The translations under genes and the position numbers were made by a program. A DNA stretch of 30,330 nucleotides from Mesostigma viride (Eukaryota > Streptophyta > Mesostigmatophyceae > Mesostigmatales > Mesostigmataceae): assembly GCA_009746045.1 (NCBI GenBank), contig RPFO01001610.1:1-30330 (forward strand), written 5' to 3'. How positions within the stretch are numbered: the first letter of the stretch is position 1; each line of letters begins with the position of its first letter. The notes below the pieces were generated by a model. The model did not search any database. It was not told the DNA's origin and saw only the letters and a list, made by a program, of their open reading frames with translations. Below are positions 7,950 through 18,328 of this stretch, one piece after another.

Positions 7950-8265
7950 GGGTCGCGACCTCCTCATGGATGGCTTGCAACGGGATGGCGACAGCATCCC
8001 ATCGGTTATCAAGGAATTGTCCTTGTGTGGCAACGCCGGGGAGAATTGGCTTTACTAACCCGCTGGCGAACAGGGGTTGGGACATAGTATCCCCATGGCC
8101 GATTTTGTACTATTGTTCTCTATAGCTGACTGCCCAGCCTGGGCAATTGTCGCTTTTGTGTGTTGCTTGTTTTGCTTGCAAGAGCTTCTTTTTTTCTTGT
8201 TTGTTTGTTTGTTTTAATTGTCTTGTTGCGTGCGCCCCAAGCCTGGACGATATAGCTATCGTCCC

Positions 8266-8281
8266 CTGGGGAAGGGAGGAG
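8266..8281 (+). promoter_or_regulatory. Polypurine tract of the plus-strand element
   Basis: CTGGGGAAGGGAGGAG lies directly before the LTR start TGTTACGG. Polypurine tracts prime plus-strand DNA synthesis and sit immediately upstream of 3' LTRs, so this fixes the element's orientation. Confidence 0.6.
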
Positions 8282-8947
8282 TGTTACGGCCCAGACCTTT
8301 GTATGGGCGTAACAATGCCTTCAATAAATAAGTCGAAAGTCATTTGTTATTCGTTTGGGACTTTCGATAGCTCGCTTTCATAGTCCGCCGGACGATAGGA
8401 CTCAATTCGGGACTTATTTGGGAATATGTCCTAAGTTCGGGACTTTGTGTGTTTATTTGGTACTTTGTGTGTTTCGGACCAGTTATTTTGGGCCTAGCCA
8501 GAAGTACGAGATCTTCTAGGGGCCGGGCCGGCCCTAGACGTCATACAGAACCTATTGGGGCTTGACGGCAGTATCTGGAAGATCGGCGCGCATGTCGGCG
8601 CGCCTGCACACCAACTTGCTAGCTTGGTAGCGCAGCTAGGTGAAATTGGTCTGAGGACGATGGACTCTCTCTCTTTGGTTTGATGATTAATGAAACGAGT
8701 GTTGACGACTCTCTAGACCAAGGGGCACTAATCCGGATGCCATTTGCCTCATGACATGCCGTGTTATATAGCTAGATTAATTAATCATGCTATAAGGCCT
8801 AGCTGAGGATAAACCGCTGCTCAGTTAGTCAATTTACTGCGATCTTTGCTTGCTATCGCGGTACGCGGATGCGCGGCTATGCCGGCTTATTAAACTGCAC
8901 CTTATACTAGATTAGATCTTTCGCACCATCCGGATCGGGATGTAACA
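8282..8947 (+). mobile_element. 3' LTR of a plus-strand (Ty3/gypsy-like) retrotransposon
   Basis: Bounded by TGTTACGG at the left and GGATGTAACA at the right: TG...CA ends with a 6-bp inverted repeat TGTTAC/GTAACA, preceded by a polypurine tract. An AATAAA lies near the left end (about 8323). The copia reading frame of the neighbouring element runs into this LTR and loses similarity at 8948, which supports the right border. No second copy of this LTR is in the window, so the 5' LTR must lie left of base 1 or be lost. The gypsy assignment rests only on the end sequence and tract. Confidence 0.55.
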
Positions 8948-8948
8948 A

Positions 8949-10655
8949 GCAGCTCCTCCGGAAAGACATCCGCAGCCAAAAAACGGGCTACGGGGGGCCA
9001 AGGCCCCGGCGTGTCGTAAGGAGCCACCGGAAGGTACTGCCGGGCCGGCCATGGCCGAGACCGCCACTGCTGAGTCGTCAAACCACGCGTGCTTGCGGAC
9101 GATCACCTTCCGCTGGTCGGGCAGCCAGAAGCGGTAGCCCGGAGACTCCAGGTGGTAGCCCACAAAGACAGCTAACTCCGTGCGGGGAGACAGCTTCTCT
9201 TGGGCCTCCTCCACGAGGACGTGCGCGTGGCAGCCAAATATGCGCAAGTGCGTCAGGCAAGCGTGACGGCCATTCAGCAGGTAGTAGGGCGTCGCCGAGT
9301 CTGCGTTGCTGACACAAGGCATCCGGTTCAGGAGGAATGTCGCGCACTCAAACGCGAACCCCCTCAAACGCGAGAACTCCTTGGCGAGCCCGGCATGGGC
9401 GAGCAGGCTGATGGCCATGCTGGCCGTAACGCCCCACGAACGCTCAGCGACACCGTTCTGCTGGGGAACGTGGGGCGAGGAAAATTCCTGGTGGACGCTG
9501 AACTCGGCACAGACATTGCGCCAGGGACCGCCTTGAAAGACACTGTCGTTATCCGAACGCAGTGTGATGTCGCCCTGGCGGAAAGGCTTGACCTCCCGGG
9601 CAAGGAAAGTGCGCAAGCTGGCGGGGGCTGCGTCCTTGGTGGGCAAAAGGTAGGTCCAACGAAACCGGGTGGCCTCGTCCGTTAGGCCGAGGACGTACCG
9701 CATGTTGCCGTGAGCAGGCGTCCGCATAGGCCCGAACAGATCGCAGTGCAAGTGACGACGCGGCACGGTTTCACGGGGCCGGTCGCTTGGCGGGAAGCTG
9801 CAGCGGCGCATGTGCCCAGCCGGGCAGGCAGGGCAGAGGGGCGCCGCAGGGCCCGCCGGCACAGACATGCCGGAGTCCGGGATGGCTTGCAGGCGGGCGA
9901 TGCGGTTGCGGCTTACATGACCCAGGCGGAGATGCCACTTCATCTCCTCTTCAGCCTGGACCTTCGTCGCCAGGACGTAGTCAGCCGGGGCGCATAGGAG
10001 GTAGAAGCCGTCCCTTGCTTCTAGTGGGAAGCTGACAGCACGACCGTGCTCCTGGAAAGTAATGCTGCAGGCCGCAAAATCCACATGATGTCCGGCAGCC
10101 AGTAACCCATGAACGGACAGCAATCGCGCGTGAAGGGCCGGGACGTAAAGGGAGTCATACAGCGGGATCACGTGGGATCCCAGCCTCAGGTTCACAGCCC
10201 CCCAGCCGTGAGCCGTCATGTTGCCACCTGAGCCAGTAATGGGCAGCTGCGCCTCATGTGACAGACCGGGGCCAAAGTCCTCGAGATGGGGCGTCATGTG
10301 GCGACTCGCGCCGCTGTCAATGACCCATTCCTGCGCAGGAGCTGTCGGCGATGCGGCAGCTGGGCAGCGAGACGCCAGGGCCTCTGTGGCACACGCCTGG
10401 AGGCCCCCTCCAGGGCGCAGATGCTGGATCGGCCGGCCAAGAGGAGAGGACCCGTAGCCAGCGCCAGTGGCATAGGCGTACGTCGGATCCACCGGAGGAG
10501 GCGGAGGAGTATCTGCCGCGGTGTGGTTAGCGTGCGCGGAGTTGCCGTCACGGACGTGGGAGGGACGCTGGGCAGGGTACTTCGTCCAACACGTGTTGAC
10601 GGTATGACCCGGCTTATCACAGACCGGGCAAGGGGGCCCGCGGCCCCGCCCATTG
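8949..10655 (-). CDS. Copia polyprotein segment: zinc knuckle, protease, integrase (truncated)
   Basis: Processes the polyprotein and integrates element DNA. The frame is open from near 10655. A CX2CX4HX4C zinc knuckle (CPVCDKPGHTVNTC) lies at 10589-10630. Numbering from the ATG at 10492: the protease motif WVIDSGASRHM has its catalytic Asp at residue 59; the GAG-pre-integrase zinc site has H187, H192, C220, C223; the integrase core has D251 (HCDLFG), D314 (RSDND) and E350 (PQQNGVAER), exactly DD35E. The copia C-terminal region KLSPRTELAVFVGY...WFDD follows at 433-473. Similarity ends near residue 514; the last residues before the stop at 8912 come from the adjoining LTR. It is read after gag by a frame change at a run of ten C. 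RT and RNase H are missing. Confidence 0.85.
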
Positions 10656-10665
10656 CCCCCCCCCC
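10656..10665. other. Ten-C run at the gag / zinc-knuckle frame switch
   Basis: Gag (upstream on the minus strand) and the zinc-knuckle-protease-integrase frame meet here in different frames. A one-base length change in the run would join them. It may be a real indel, a sequencing error or a slippage site. Confidence 0.6.
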
Positions 10666-11673
10666 ACTGCCACCACCTCGATCACCAGAGTGAGGGCCAG
10701 CGCGCCCCCCGCGCCCCCCACGGCCCCTCCCAGTGTTGGCGGCATTGCCGTTGCTGTGGCCCGGGCCGGTGCCGTAATTGCCGTCGCCGTTGCCGCGGCC
10801 ACCGCGGCCGCCCGCCCGCCCCAGACCGCGCCCCCGGCCGGAGGTGTGAAAGGCCTGGCCAGAGGCCGGGGCGTCGGGCGCGAGGTAGCCGCCGGTGAGG
10901 AGGTCCTCCACCTCTAGGAGGCGGTGACGGAGACCAGCAATGGTCGTTTCCGCCCCCAGGCGCAGAGCTACCACTAGCGCCCGGTACTCGGCACGAAGGC
11001 CACTCAATACGCTGGCCAAGAAGACCTCCAAAGGGAGGTCTACATGGGCGACTTGGTCCCGTGCGTAGAGGAGCTCCGACCGGGTAAGGTACGGGTCGAC
11101 ACCCTCGCGGGAAGCCTGTGCAAGTTGCGACAGCTGCTTGCGGAGGGACAACCGCAACAACTCGGTGACCTTTGAATCGCGGTAGCGCTCGACTAAATCC
11201 GCCATGGCGGCGCTCCCGCGGTGCTGCTCCGGGGCCAGGAGGCGCACGCGCTCCTTGGCGTCTCCCGCCAGGCGGCCCAGCAGAGCCACGTACAACAGGC
11301 GGTCGAGCGGCTCGTCATGCCGACGGCCCTCGAGTACATCAAGGAGCCCGGGAAACAGGTCGACGTGCGCAGTAAAATGATCCAAAAAGGATGGAAAGTG
11401 GAGATGGTCCCTGCCATCAAAGGCAGGAACCGACCGAACATCGCGCAAAAGAGCTTTACACTCGTCATACGACGCAAAGCCCGGGCCGGCGGCCAGCCGA
11501 GCGCCGGGCGGACCCGTACCCGCCTCACCCGGGGGCAACATAGCATGAGCGCCTAGGTCGCGGGTAGCAGAAGCGAGAGAAGCGGCCAGCTCCTCCTCAT
11601 ATGCGTTGTTGGCTGTGACAGCGGCAGCGGCGGCAGCAGCGGCGGCTGCCGTAGCAGATCTGGTGGTTGCCAT
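10656..11673 (-). CDS. Copia gag (UBN2-like capsid protein)
   Basis: Builds the virus-like particle that packages element RNA. The start ATG at 11673 is followed by an Ala-rich N-terminus. Residues of about 65-270 have the helical look of copia gag (UBN2/DUF4219-type): AFDGRDHLHFPSFLDHF, then RYRDSKVTELLRLSLRKQLSQL, and SGLRAEYRALVVAL. A Gly/Arg-rich, RNA-binding-like stretch follows at about 278-340. The frame as read continues to 10294, but similarity leaves it at the ten-C run (10656-10665). Beyond that the true continuation, with the zinc knuckle, is in another frame. The family call is from overall pattern. Confidence 0.75.
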
Positions 11674-11942
11674 AAATGCAAGTCTGCGTCGACCCCCAAG
11701 ATCGCCTCAAAAAAGGCTGGCAACACCCGCGTAGCCAATAGAGTAAAAAGTAAATCCGGTTCCTGCCGGGAACCGAACGCAGGTCTTCGATAGTCGAGGC
11801 TGGTAGGCGCTACGACCGAGGCAAAACGTACCAAAAAAGGCGAAATTTGCCAAAATATCCAGTGGCAACAGTGGAGCAGCACCGGCCAGGTGCGCACCGA
11901 AACGGTTTTAACGCAGGTAGAAAGACCGCGAACCGGATGCGT

Positions 11943-11960
11943 ATGATAAATCCGATACCA
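11943..11960 (-). promoter_or_regulatory. Primer-binding site (initiator-Met tRNA type)
   Basis: Directly after the 5' LTR the minus strand reads TGGTATCGGATTTATCAT. Its first seven bases, TGGTATC, match the start of the common plant and algal copia PBS (TGGTATCAGAGC), complementary to the 3' end of initiator-Met tRNA. Later bases diverge. Confidence 0.6.
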
Positions 11961-12389
11961 TGTCAGAATAATAAAAGTTTATTCCTTATAATATCATACG
12001 GCAAAGTTGCTCATCCTCGAAAATGTTGGCCTCGGCCAGAGAACCAGCTGCTGGAAGCAGTGCGAGATAGTGAGAGAGCCCGAATGAAAATGGTCACGTC
12101 ATTATATACAAATGACGAGCTAGCGGACACTAGCAGAGTGTGCATGCCACACGCCACGTGTGTTCACTGCGTGTCCACCACGTGGTCTACACAAGTTATG
12201 ACCAATCACAACAAAATTGTCCAAGTAGCAAACCAGCTAACACAAGGACTAATTATTCCTTGACGGAAAACTCATTCCGTACAACTCCACAACATCTAGT
12301 CTAGTCAGTATCTAATTTCTGCCACAAATGTAGATACTTTGATCAAACTATTTACTTCTTCCTGGGCAGGTGTATCGATACTTCTGACA
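11961..12389 (-). mobile_element. 5' LTR of the copia element (429 bp)
   Basis: Ends are TGTCAG at 11961 and CTGACA at 12389, a perfect 6-bp inverted repeat with TG...CA termini. On the minus strand a TATA-like TGTATATAAT lies at 12101-12110 and AATAAA at 11978-11983, 17 bases before the LTR end, as expected for U3-R-U5. Only one copy is in the window, so age cannot be estimated. Confidence 0.75.
12101..12110 (-). promoter_or_regulatory. TATA-like box in copia 5' LTR
   Basis: TGTATATAAT on the minus strand, about 120 bases upstream of the AATAAA signal in the same LTR. Confidence 0.45.
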
Positions 12390-12483
12390 ATCTGGCCGGG
12401 AAAATGGACTTCGGGCGACTTGTTGCTGCAGCTGGATCGGGCTTGACGAGAGGTCGAGAGCTGTCGATTGCTTTATAGAAGTC

Positions 12484-12590
12484 CGTCAGAGGAGGGGGGA
12501 CATCAAGCCAAATTTGGTCGTTCACTCCCCTCCGTCGTCAGAGGAGGGGTGACATCAAGCCAAATTATTTTGGTCGTTCCCTCCCCTCCG
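12484..12590 (+). repeat. Two tandem ~53-bp units
   Basis: CGTCAGAGGAGGGG, GACATCAAGCCAAA and TGGTCGTTC occur once per unit, in the same order. Confidence 0.75.
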
Positions 12591-12669
12591 TCGTCGGCAA
12601 AAATTTCACAGGTCGGACAAATATAAATAAAATATTATTTAAATACTTTTGGCTGCTTACCGGTCGCCG

Positions 12670-12767
12670 TTGGATTAATTTAGATATTTTGGTCAAAGCC
12701 GGTTTCACCGTCGGATTAATTTAAATATTTTGGTCGAAGCCGGTTTCACCGTCGGATTAATTTAAAT
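12670..12767 (+). repeat. Tandem ~41-bp units, 2.4 copies
   Basis: GGATTAATTTA(G/A)ATATTTT followed by GGTC(A/G)AAGCCGGTTTCACCG repeats twice, then the first 15 bases appear again. Confidence 0.8.
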
Positions 12768-13023
12768 CAGCGGCGAAAATCGTTGGTGGAAGGGCGGGGG
12801 TGGCGGGGCGGGAGGTGGCCCCAAGAAACTGCCCCAAGAAGCCGCGGCAGACTACGGGCGCGCTGGACAGTTGTGGAGGGGTGGCCAAGAAACCGCGGCA
12901 GTTACAAAAGGCGCCATGACGGCGCGCACTGGACTTGTCAGCCTGGAACTGGTCAACAAGAATATTCTGCCGGCAGCCTGCTTCTTTGTCCGGGCCTGGA
13001 CACTTTCTAGATCGGAATCTATA

Positions 13024-13648
13024 TGTTACGACCCGGTTCTTCTACTCTACCTCGACCCCAGGATCTAACCTGTCCTAGACTAACTAACCCGGTAGAAGAA
13101 GGAACCCTGTTCTGCATTTTGAAAGATCGTTGAACTCCCGACTCTAATGCTTTCCGATAATTGTTTCCATACTAAGCAATTGACACATTTACTTAGACAT
13201 TACTGGCAATAACGTACATCCATGGTTCGACTAGCTATAACAAGCCATATCAAAGGTCGAACTGTGAACACAAGGAAACTGCAACACCTAAATTGGCCGA
13301 CAGACTCGTGCGTGCTCGGGCCAAACATGGCCCTCGCCCGTACGATCACAGGTAGGTTAGATCTACGCACTCTAATGCCACGTGGGGCGGCGCTGGTCCA
13401 GACCACACAGAGTGCCAACGGTCCAGGCCCTAAAGTACGCAGCGCGGCGCGACTGCACCGGCCCACAATACTGAACAATTGATATGTCACTGGACCAGGT
13501 AACAACCAGTCAAAAGGGTCCTAACCGCACGTAAACGTAGGAACGACAACAGCCGTAACCACGGATTGTTTCGGAGTAGCTGAGGCTACCAAGAACGTGA
13601 GGCCTCTATTTACGGCCGTAATAACACAGTTTGTTACGCGCCGTAACA
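13024..13648 (-). mobile_element. 3' LTR of the non-autonomous element
   Basis: Runs from TGTTACGACCCGG to GCGCCGTAACA (TG...CA, inverted ends TGTTACG/CGTAACA). Bases 13024-13622 match 21089-21687; the last 26 bases have no partner because the other LTR is interrupted. The first nine minus-strand bases, TGTTACGGC, are the same as those of the plus-strand LTR at 8282. Frames of 86 and 101 codons inside both LTRs are repeated only because the LTR is. The left flank is CTATA. Confidence 0.75.
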
Positions 13649-13660
13649 CCTCCCCCCCAT
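13649..13660 (-). promoter_or_regulatory. Polypurine tract of the non-autonomous element
   Basis: The minus strand reads ATGGGGGGGAGG and then the LTR start TGTTACGG. It sets the orientation. Confidence 0.65.
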
Positions 13661-14677
13661 AAAAGGTAGGGAGTCCTCTCCCTACGTCAGGAGAGCATAA
13701 ACACTGGATCATAAACAGAGGTAGGTCGGTAGGAATAAAAAACCTATCGCACCCAACTATAACCCAACACAATCAACTATAGCCACCCAGGGCTCCCAGC
13801 GCAAATATGTTAACCTCGGGTCCACCCCAAATGGTGTAGGGATCACCAGCACCACGCCGGGTGTGAGGCTCCCCTAACTGCCTTGCACGGAGGCTTGCCG
13901 GGAGGGACGGCACTAGGCAGGACACGCGTAGGAAACAATACTCACACCAACAACCAAGGATAACCAACCAACTGGCCAAGCATAGAGGGCGACTCTATAT
14001 ACCGGAGGGACAACACCCTCAGGTCGGGCCTAGAGCCCTCTATCTATTGGCCATCAGCCTGGTAGGTCCTGCGCGTCGCGATCAGCACATCCAAGTACGC
14101 GCGGTAATGAACGACATCCTCGTCGTTGTCATGGCGGCCAATGGTAAGGTAGGCATCCTCCCACACAACGGTAGGAAACAAAACCAGGAAAGCCCAGTAA
14201 CACTGATGTTGGGTGATCACAATGAGCATACAAGCCTAATCAAAATGGCTACACTCGAACAATCAGGAAAAAGGGTTCCAATGCCAGGAGGCAGAGTACA
14301 CGCAGATAGAGACGGCTCGCACAGGTCAGCCGAGGGCGCACCAACGTGGAGAAGAACAGATGCAACAGACAGCAGATCCACGTTGGCATGCCACATCCGG
14401 ATGTGCCGAATCTCACGATCCTCTAAGATGCGGAGATCCTGTCGCGCGTTGGTGGACAGGGGACCACTAGCGCTGGCACGGGGCGGGGGGGGGCACTGTA
14501 GGCATCCGACCCCTGACCGGGCAGCGGCGCAGGCCATCAAGCGTCCCAAACCGCGGTAGGCCTTGTACAGCAGCATATACAACAACACCACATGGTACGA
14601 CGGCCTGTCAGAATCCAGCGGCAGCGCTGGATCAGATAGAATGTCAAGGCGCTAGGTGAAGGCCGCGGAGCGGATCA
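13661..14677. other. 3' internal region without recognisable genes
   Basis: No conserved domain is seen on either strand. GTAGG words are frequent, as elsewhere in this element. Frames of up to 170 codons exist on both strands but lack motifs and overlap each other. Confidence 0.4.
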
Positions 14678-15640
14678 TCAGCATCCAGCCAGCCACTCGA
14701 TCACCAAGCGCACCTGCTCCGCCAACTCCAGCGCGGTGAGATGACGGTAGGAGTGACCAGCACCATCCGCGGGCAGCGCACTCTGCGCAGCAGCAGCGTC
14801 GGTGGGGCCAGCCAGGGGCACGGCAGCCATAGGCGGCGGCACAACACTGCCGGAAGAAGACGACGCAGAACCTGTAGACAGCGCGGTCGCCACAGGTTCA
14901 ACCGGAGGCGCCACGGAGGTAGGAATAGGGTCGCACGCAGGGGCGACAGGTACCTCGGGCACCGCGACATACTCTCGCATGGCCACAACAGGATTGCGGG
15001 GTGACGCGCCGATGACTCCTGACGTCGCGACAACGTCGCAAGGGTGCGCGACATGAGCGCTCGTAGGAGCGCTAGGGGCGCAAACCGACGCCACAGAGGC
15101 GCAAGTAGGCGTGGCATGCAGAGGTAGGCGGCACCACGAATTGTCAGATGCCGGACGACGGCGCCACAGAGTCGGGAGACGGTGCGACAAACGCGCGTGA
15201 CGTAGCAACATGATCGGGAAGCGGTGCAACAGACTCGCACGGCGTCGCACCAGAGTCGACTGGGGACGCGACAGGGGCGCGCACAGGCATGTAAGGGTCG
15301 CTCGTCAGCGCAACAACAGCGGACGACAAGGCGACAGGGTCGCATGGAGGGGCGACAGCCGCGGCAACTGGGTCGCCCAGGTCCCACAAGGGCGCGACGG
15401 GCGCGCACAGTGGCGCAACAGGGTCGCACAATGGCGCAACAGTAGTGACTTAGATGACGCGACCGCGACTGTGGACAGCGGGCTCGAGTCGCCCAACAGC
15501 GCATCGTTGTCGAAATGAGTAGCGACAGCCACGGAAGACGTACGTCTCTCCAACAACGGATGGCGTCGCACCAGCAACGGAAGGCAACGCGCCAGCAGCG
15601 GAAGGCATCACAACTGGCGGCGCAGTAGGTGGGCACACCA
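14678..15640 (-). repeat. Degenerate Val-Ala-Pro coding-like repeat, GTCGC words
   Basis: Two or three overlapping minus-strand frames read as runs of VAP, PVA and DPVA (for example DPVAPLCAPVAPLWD). At the DNA level GTCGC and GCGAC recur every 12-20 bases through 14930-15450. The frames shift several times, so no single long protein exists now. It is either a decayed low-complexity protein region or a non-coding minisatellite. No function can be assigned. Confidence 0.45.
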
Positions 15641-16677
15641 GGCGGCGTTGTTAGCGGTGCAACCGGCAGCCCAAAGTAGGCTACCGAAGACCGATCGCCA
15701 ATGCAGAAGTAGAGATGCGAGCCCAAAAGGGAAGGGTGCGGAAACTTGCTATCTGTCTCGCATAGGTATTATCTCCTGACAAGATTCACAAGTTCGCACC
15801 TACTCTTATGCATCACTGGACCAAGAAGGCCAGTCATAGGGCAAGTGACCAAGTCAAGGACACGCTTGTTACAATGATGGGCATACAAGTCATGTAACCA
15901 GTAGACCAGCAGGGCAGATAGGAGGCACATAGAGGCGCCACTGCAGGGGATCTTCCTTTCCTAACACATAGAGAAAGCCACTTGGGAATCTACAAGGGTA
16001 TCGACCAAACTCTTGCGGGTGGGACGCAGTAGCAGCAAGTGCCTCAGGCTCAGTAGCGTTAAACCGACTAATTAGCGTTCCATGTCAAAGGTAGGGGTAG
16101 CAGCAGTCGTATCTTAGTACTGCAACTTTGCCAAACAATAGAGGACCTGAAGGCTCTACAGCACAGTAGAGTTTACCGGCTCTGGTAGACACATGACTAT
16201 ATAAAGTGGAACATGGAGTAAATTTTTCAGTTCCTTCCCCCCCACAAAGCCAATAGGTGTGCCCTCACACTAGGGTTAAGGGACAGCCCCACATGGGAGA
16301 GAAGAACAGACATGCAAACAGCAATGTGCAAAAGGTAGTAGGCATACAATTCAGCGTCTGGGACATGGGTAGGGTGTGCACTATCCTTAAACTACTACAC
16401 ATGCATTGTAGCACAAAACGAGGAGGTGGGTAGGCGGGAGTCTGTTCATAAAAACTTAAGACTCATCAGCAACAACCATATACCTATAGTAAGTTCAATT
16501 TCATCCCAGGTAACACCTGCTATCGCAATAGGATCTGTACACGTACAGAATTTGGTAGGTGAGTCCGCCATTTCCACCACCAATTGGAGAAACACACACC
16601 ATAAATAACCATGATCCTTAAATTCATCACGAGCCTGGTATCCATTGTAAATTCATCACGAGACACTAATACATCCA
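15641..16677. other. Internal region without recognisable genes
   Basis: Frames are short. The word AAATTCATCACGAG occurs twice (about 16620 and 16651). This is where RT and integrase would be expected in a complete element; none of their motifs is visible in any frame. Confidence 0.4.
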
Positions 16678-17110
16678 TTAGGGGACATACGGTAGGTTCA
16701 GATATATAGGCACAAAAGTAGTATCAACCAAGGACTTTTCAACTTTGTAGGGGCGATCGGGTATCCCATAATAAGTACCATCAGGGAACCAGACAACCAT
16801 GGTACAGAAATTAGTAATAAACGTAATAGCTGGGTGCCCCTCTAATCCTAAATAATTAGTGATGGGGCCTATGGTAGCCACAAGACTGATAGGGCGACCT
16901 TGTATCATCCGGGGTGAAATGACCGTACCAGAGTAATGGCTAGTACGTCCATCAGAATAATGCACGTTGATAGGAGCACGATGTGGGGTAGGGGTTAAAC
17001 CTAATCTCTAAACTAGCCTTGCTCACAAGGAAGCTAGTTACCCCAGTATCCATAAGAACCAACAATACATCAAGAAGGTCATCACAATGTAGGAAAGGGT
17101 CCACAACGGT
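16678..17110 (-). pseudogene. Retroviral-type aspartic protease of the non-autonomous element
   Basis: Would cut the gag precursor. The active-site motif VLMDTGVTSFLVS has its D-T-G codons at 17042-17050. After a one-base frame change near 17000 the sequence continues as LGL, then SDGRTSHYSG (the flap-like DG), then ITNYLGLEGHPAITFITN, which sits where gypsy proteases have the LGMDWL-type segment. The frame ends at 16678. The order hydrophobic-DTG, LGL, DG, then a hydrophobic-Leu-Gly segment is that of pepsin-like retroelement proteases. The frameshift makes this copy inactive unless corrected or read by shifting. The N-terminal part may include the acidic EEESSYVEELDI frame up to about 17350. 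Confidence 0.6.
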
Positions 17111-17444
17111 AGAAGGAACAGTAACTTAGACCACCGTTTAAAAACATCAGGAGTCTAACACATAGTGGTAAGGTATTGTCAGCATCCACAGTAGTAATAA
17201 ATACTTGCAAGCAAAAGTTTTCAAATTATGTGTTCGTAGACAGTGTAATGGTAAGTGCACCGACATCAAGAGTGATCGGGGTGTCAGCAATAGAAGACGA
17301 ACCAGTATCACATATATCTAGTTCTTCAACGTAGGAGGATTCTTCCTCATAATAGTAGCTAGTTCAGACGTGATACAGGTAGTAAGGTAGTGTGGAACTA
17401 GCACTGAATCAGGTAGGCGCCACCTATTATGGTTTTGCCAGGAC

Positions 17445-18328
17445 TCAGAATTCTGAGTTAGTAGCATGACAAAGGTAAAGAATTGTTGGGGAGTAGACAT
17501 CCAACTTAGGGATATTAGCAAACAAAGGTAGAGAGGGGGGCTTAGGGGGGTGGGCACGGTCATATGTACCAATAGGCCCACCATCCTCATCCGATACAAA
17601 GGGAGGTAAGAACCTGGGGCTGGGATAGGTTTTAACCAGAGGGTTGGAAGGGGCCACAGCCTCAGGAGCATGACCATACATGTATGGAATAGTATATTCT
17701 TCCCTAACAGACGAGTAGGCGTAGTGGTCATAATTCTTATCATGTAAGGGCATGGTACTAAAATCACTATTTTTTTCTAATTCAGCCACACGCGAAGGAG
17801 CTTGTGCAGCCTCATAAGCGGTATCAGGGTAGGACCAGGCGACAGGGGGACCGTTGGGCACAACGCTGGGACGACCACTAGGGCCCATAGGAGCCTGACT
17901 GCGACCCAAACCATAAGGAGGCACATATGAGGTAGTAATAACAGAAGGAGCAGTAGGGACAACACGAACTGCAGTAGTAGGAGCTGCATTATCAGTAGGG
18001 GCTGCTGTAGCCACTGGGGCTGGGGTATATGTAGGGGGAGGGATGCTTCTCTTTGAGCCCTAGTAACTCGTACCCGCTCCTCATAAGTTAGAGGGGCTCC
18101 AGAAGGGGTACGACGCAAGTAGAAGGAAGGGGTAGCAGGAGGTAATATTCTAGTACGTAGGGAATCACCTTGAGGGGGAAGATGGTGCACATTATCCAAT
18201 GAGTCCCGTCTAGTATTAACATTATTAGTAGAACGTAAATCCGTGTTAGTGGACATCTCCACCATATTACCTGACATACGTAGGGAAATAGGTGACATAC
18301 CACCACCCAGAGAATGATTAGAAGCCAT
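17445..18328 (-). pseudogene. Gag-like module 2 of the non-autonomous element
   Basis: Starts at an ATG at 18328 (MASNHSLGGG...). It contains YEERVRVTRAQREASLP and then, after a one-base shift in a C-rich run near 18040, a Pro/Ala/Thr-rich stretch, APMGPSGRPSVVP, AWSYPDTAYE, PSRVAELEKNSDFSTM and PKPPSLPLFANIPKLDVYS. The end is in a different frame at about 17445. The pattern (disordered Pro-rich N-terminus, then a short folded part) suits gag. No zinc knuckle is seen. A diverged second copy of the same modules lies at 18851-19965, so one of the two arose by duplication. Confidence 0.5.

Larger units (their letters stand above)
8948..12389 (-). mobile_element. Ty1/copia retrotransposon, 3' half missing
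   Basis: In minus-strand order: 5' LTR (12389-11961), PBS, leader, gag, zinc knuckle, aspartic protease, integrase. The RT and RNase H domains and the 3' LTR are absent, because the sequence switches to the plus-strand LTR at 8947/8948. The simplest explanation is that the plus-strand element inserted into this copia copy and the remainder lies beyond the window. The base after the 5' LTR (ATCTG, 12390-12394) would be its target duplication. Confidence 0.8.
12390..13023. other. Spacer between two LTR elements, with tandem repeats
   Basis: No gene is recognised. Part one (12484-12590) is two copies of a unit of about 53 bp, each with GGAGGGG near its start and CCCCTCC near its end, so each can fold. 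Part two (12670-12767) is two and a fraction copies of a unit of about 41 bp containing GGATTAATTTAAATATTTTGG and CCGGTTTCACCG. Part three (12790-12960) is G-rich with CCAAGAAA and CCGCGGCAG repeated. Confidence 0.55.

Noticed and set aside
9078-10457. Plus-strand ORFs opposite the copia integrase
   Set aside because: They are shadows in GC-rich coding sequence; the minus strand holds complete protease and DD35E motifs.
11755-11830. tRNA-like sequence in the copia leader (minus strand, with GCGTTCGGTTCCC and a later T run)
   Set aside because: It looks like a tRNA at first, with a near B box and a TTTTT, but acceptor, anticodon and T stems do not pair properly. No cloverleaf could be drawn.
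13200-13505. ORFs of 86 and 101 codons found twice (also at 21265-21570)
   Set aside because: They lie inside the two LTR copies on both strands and have no motif; duplication reflects the LTR only.
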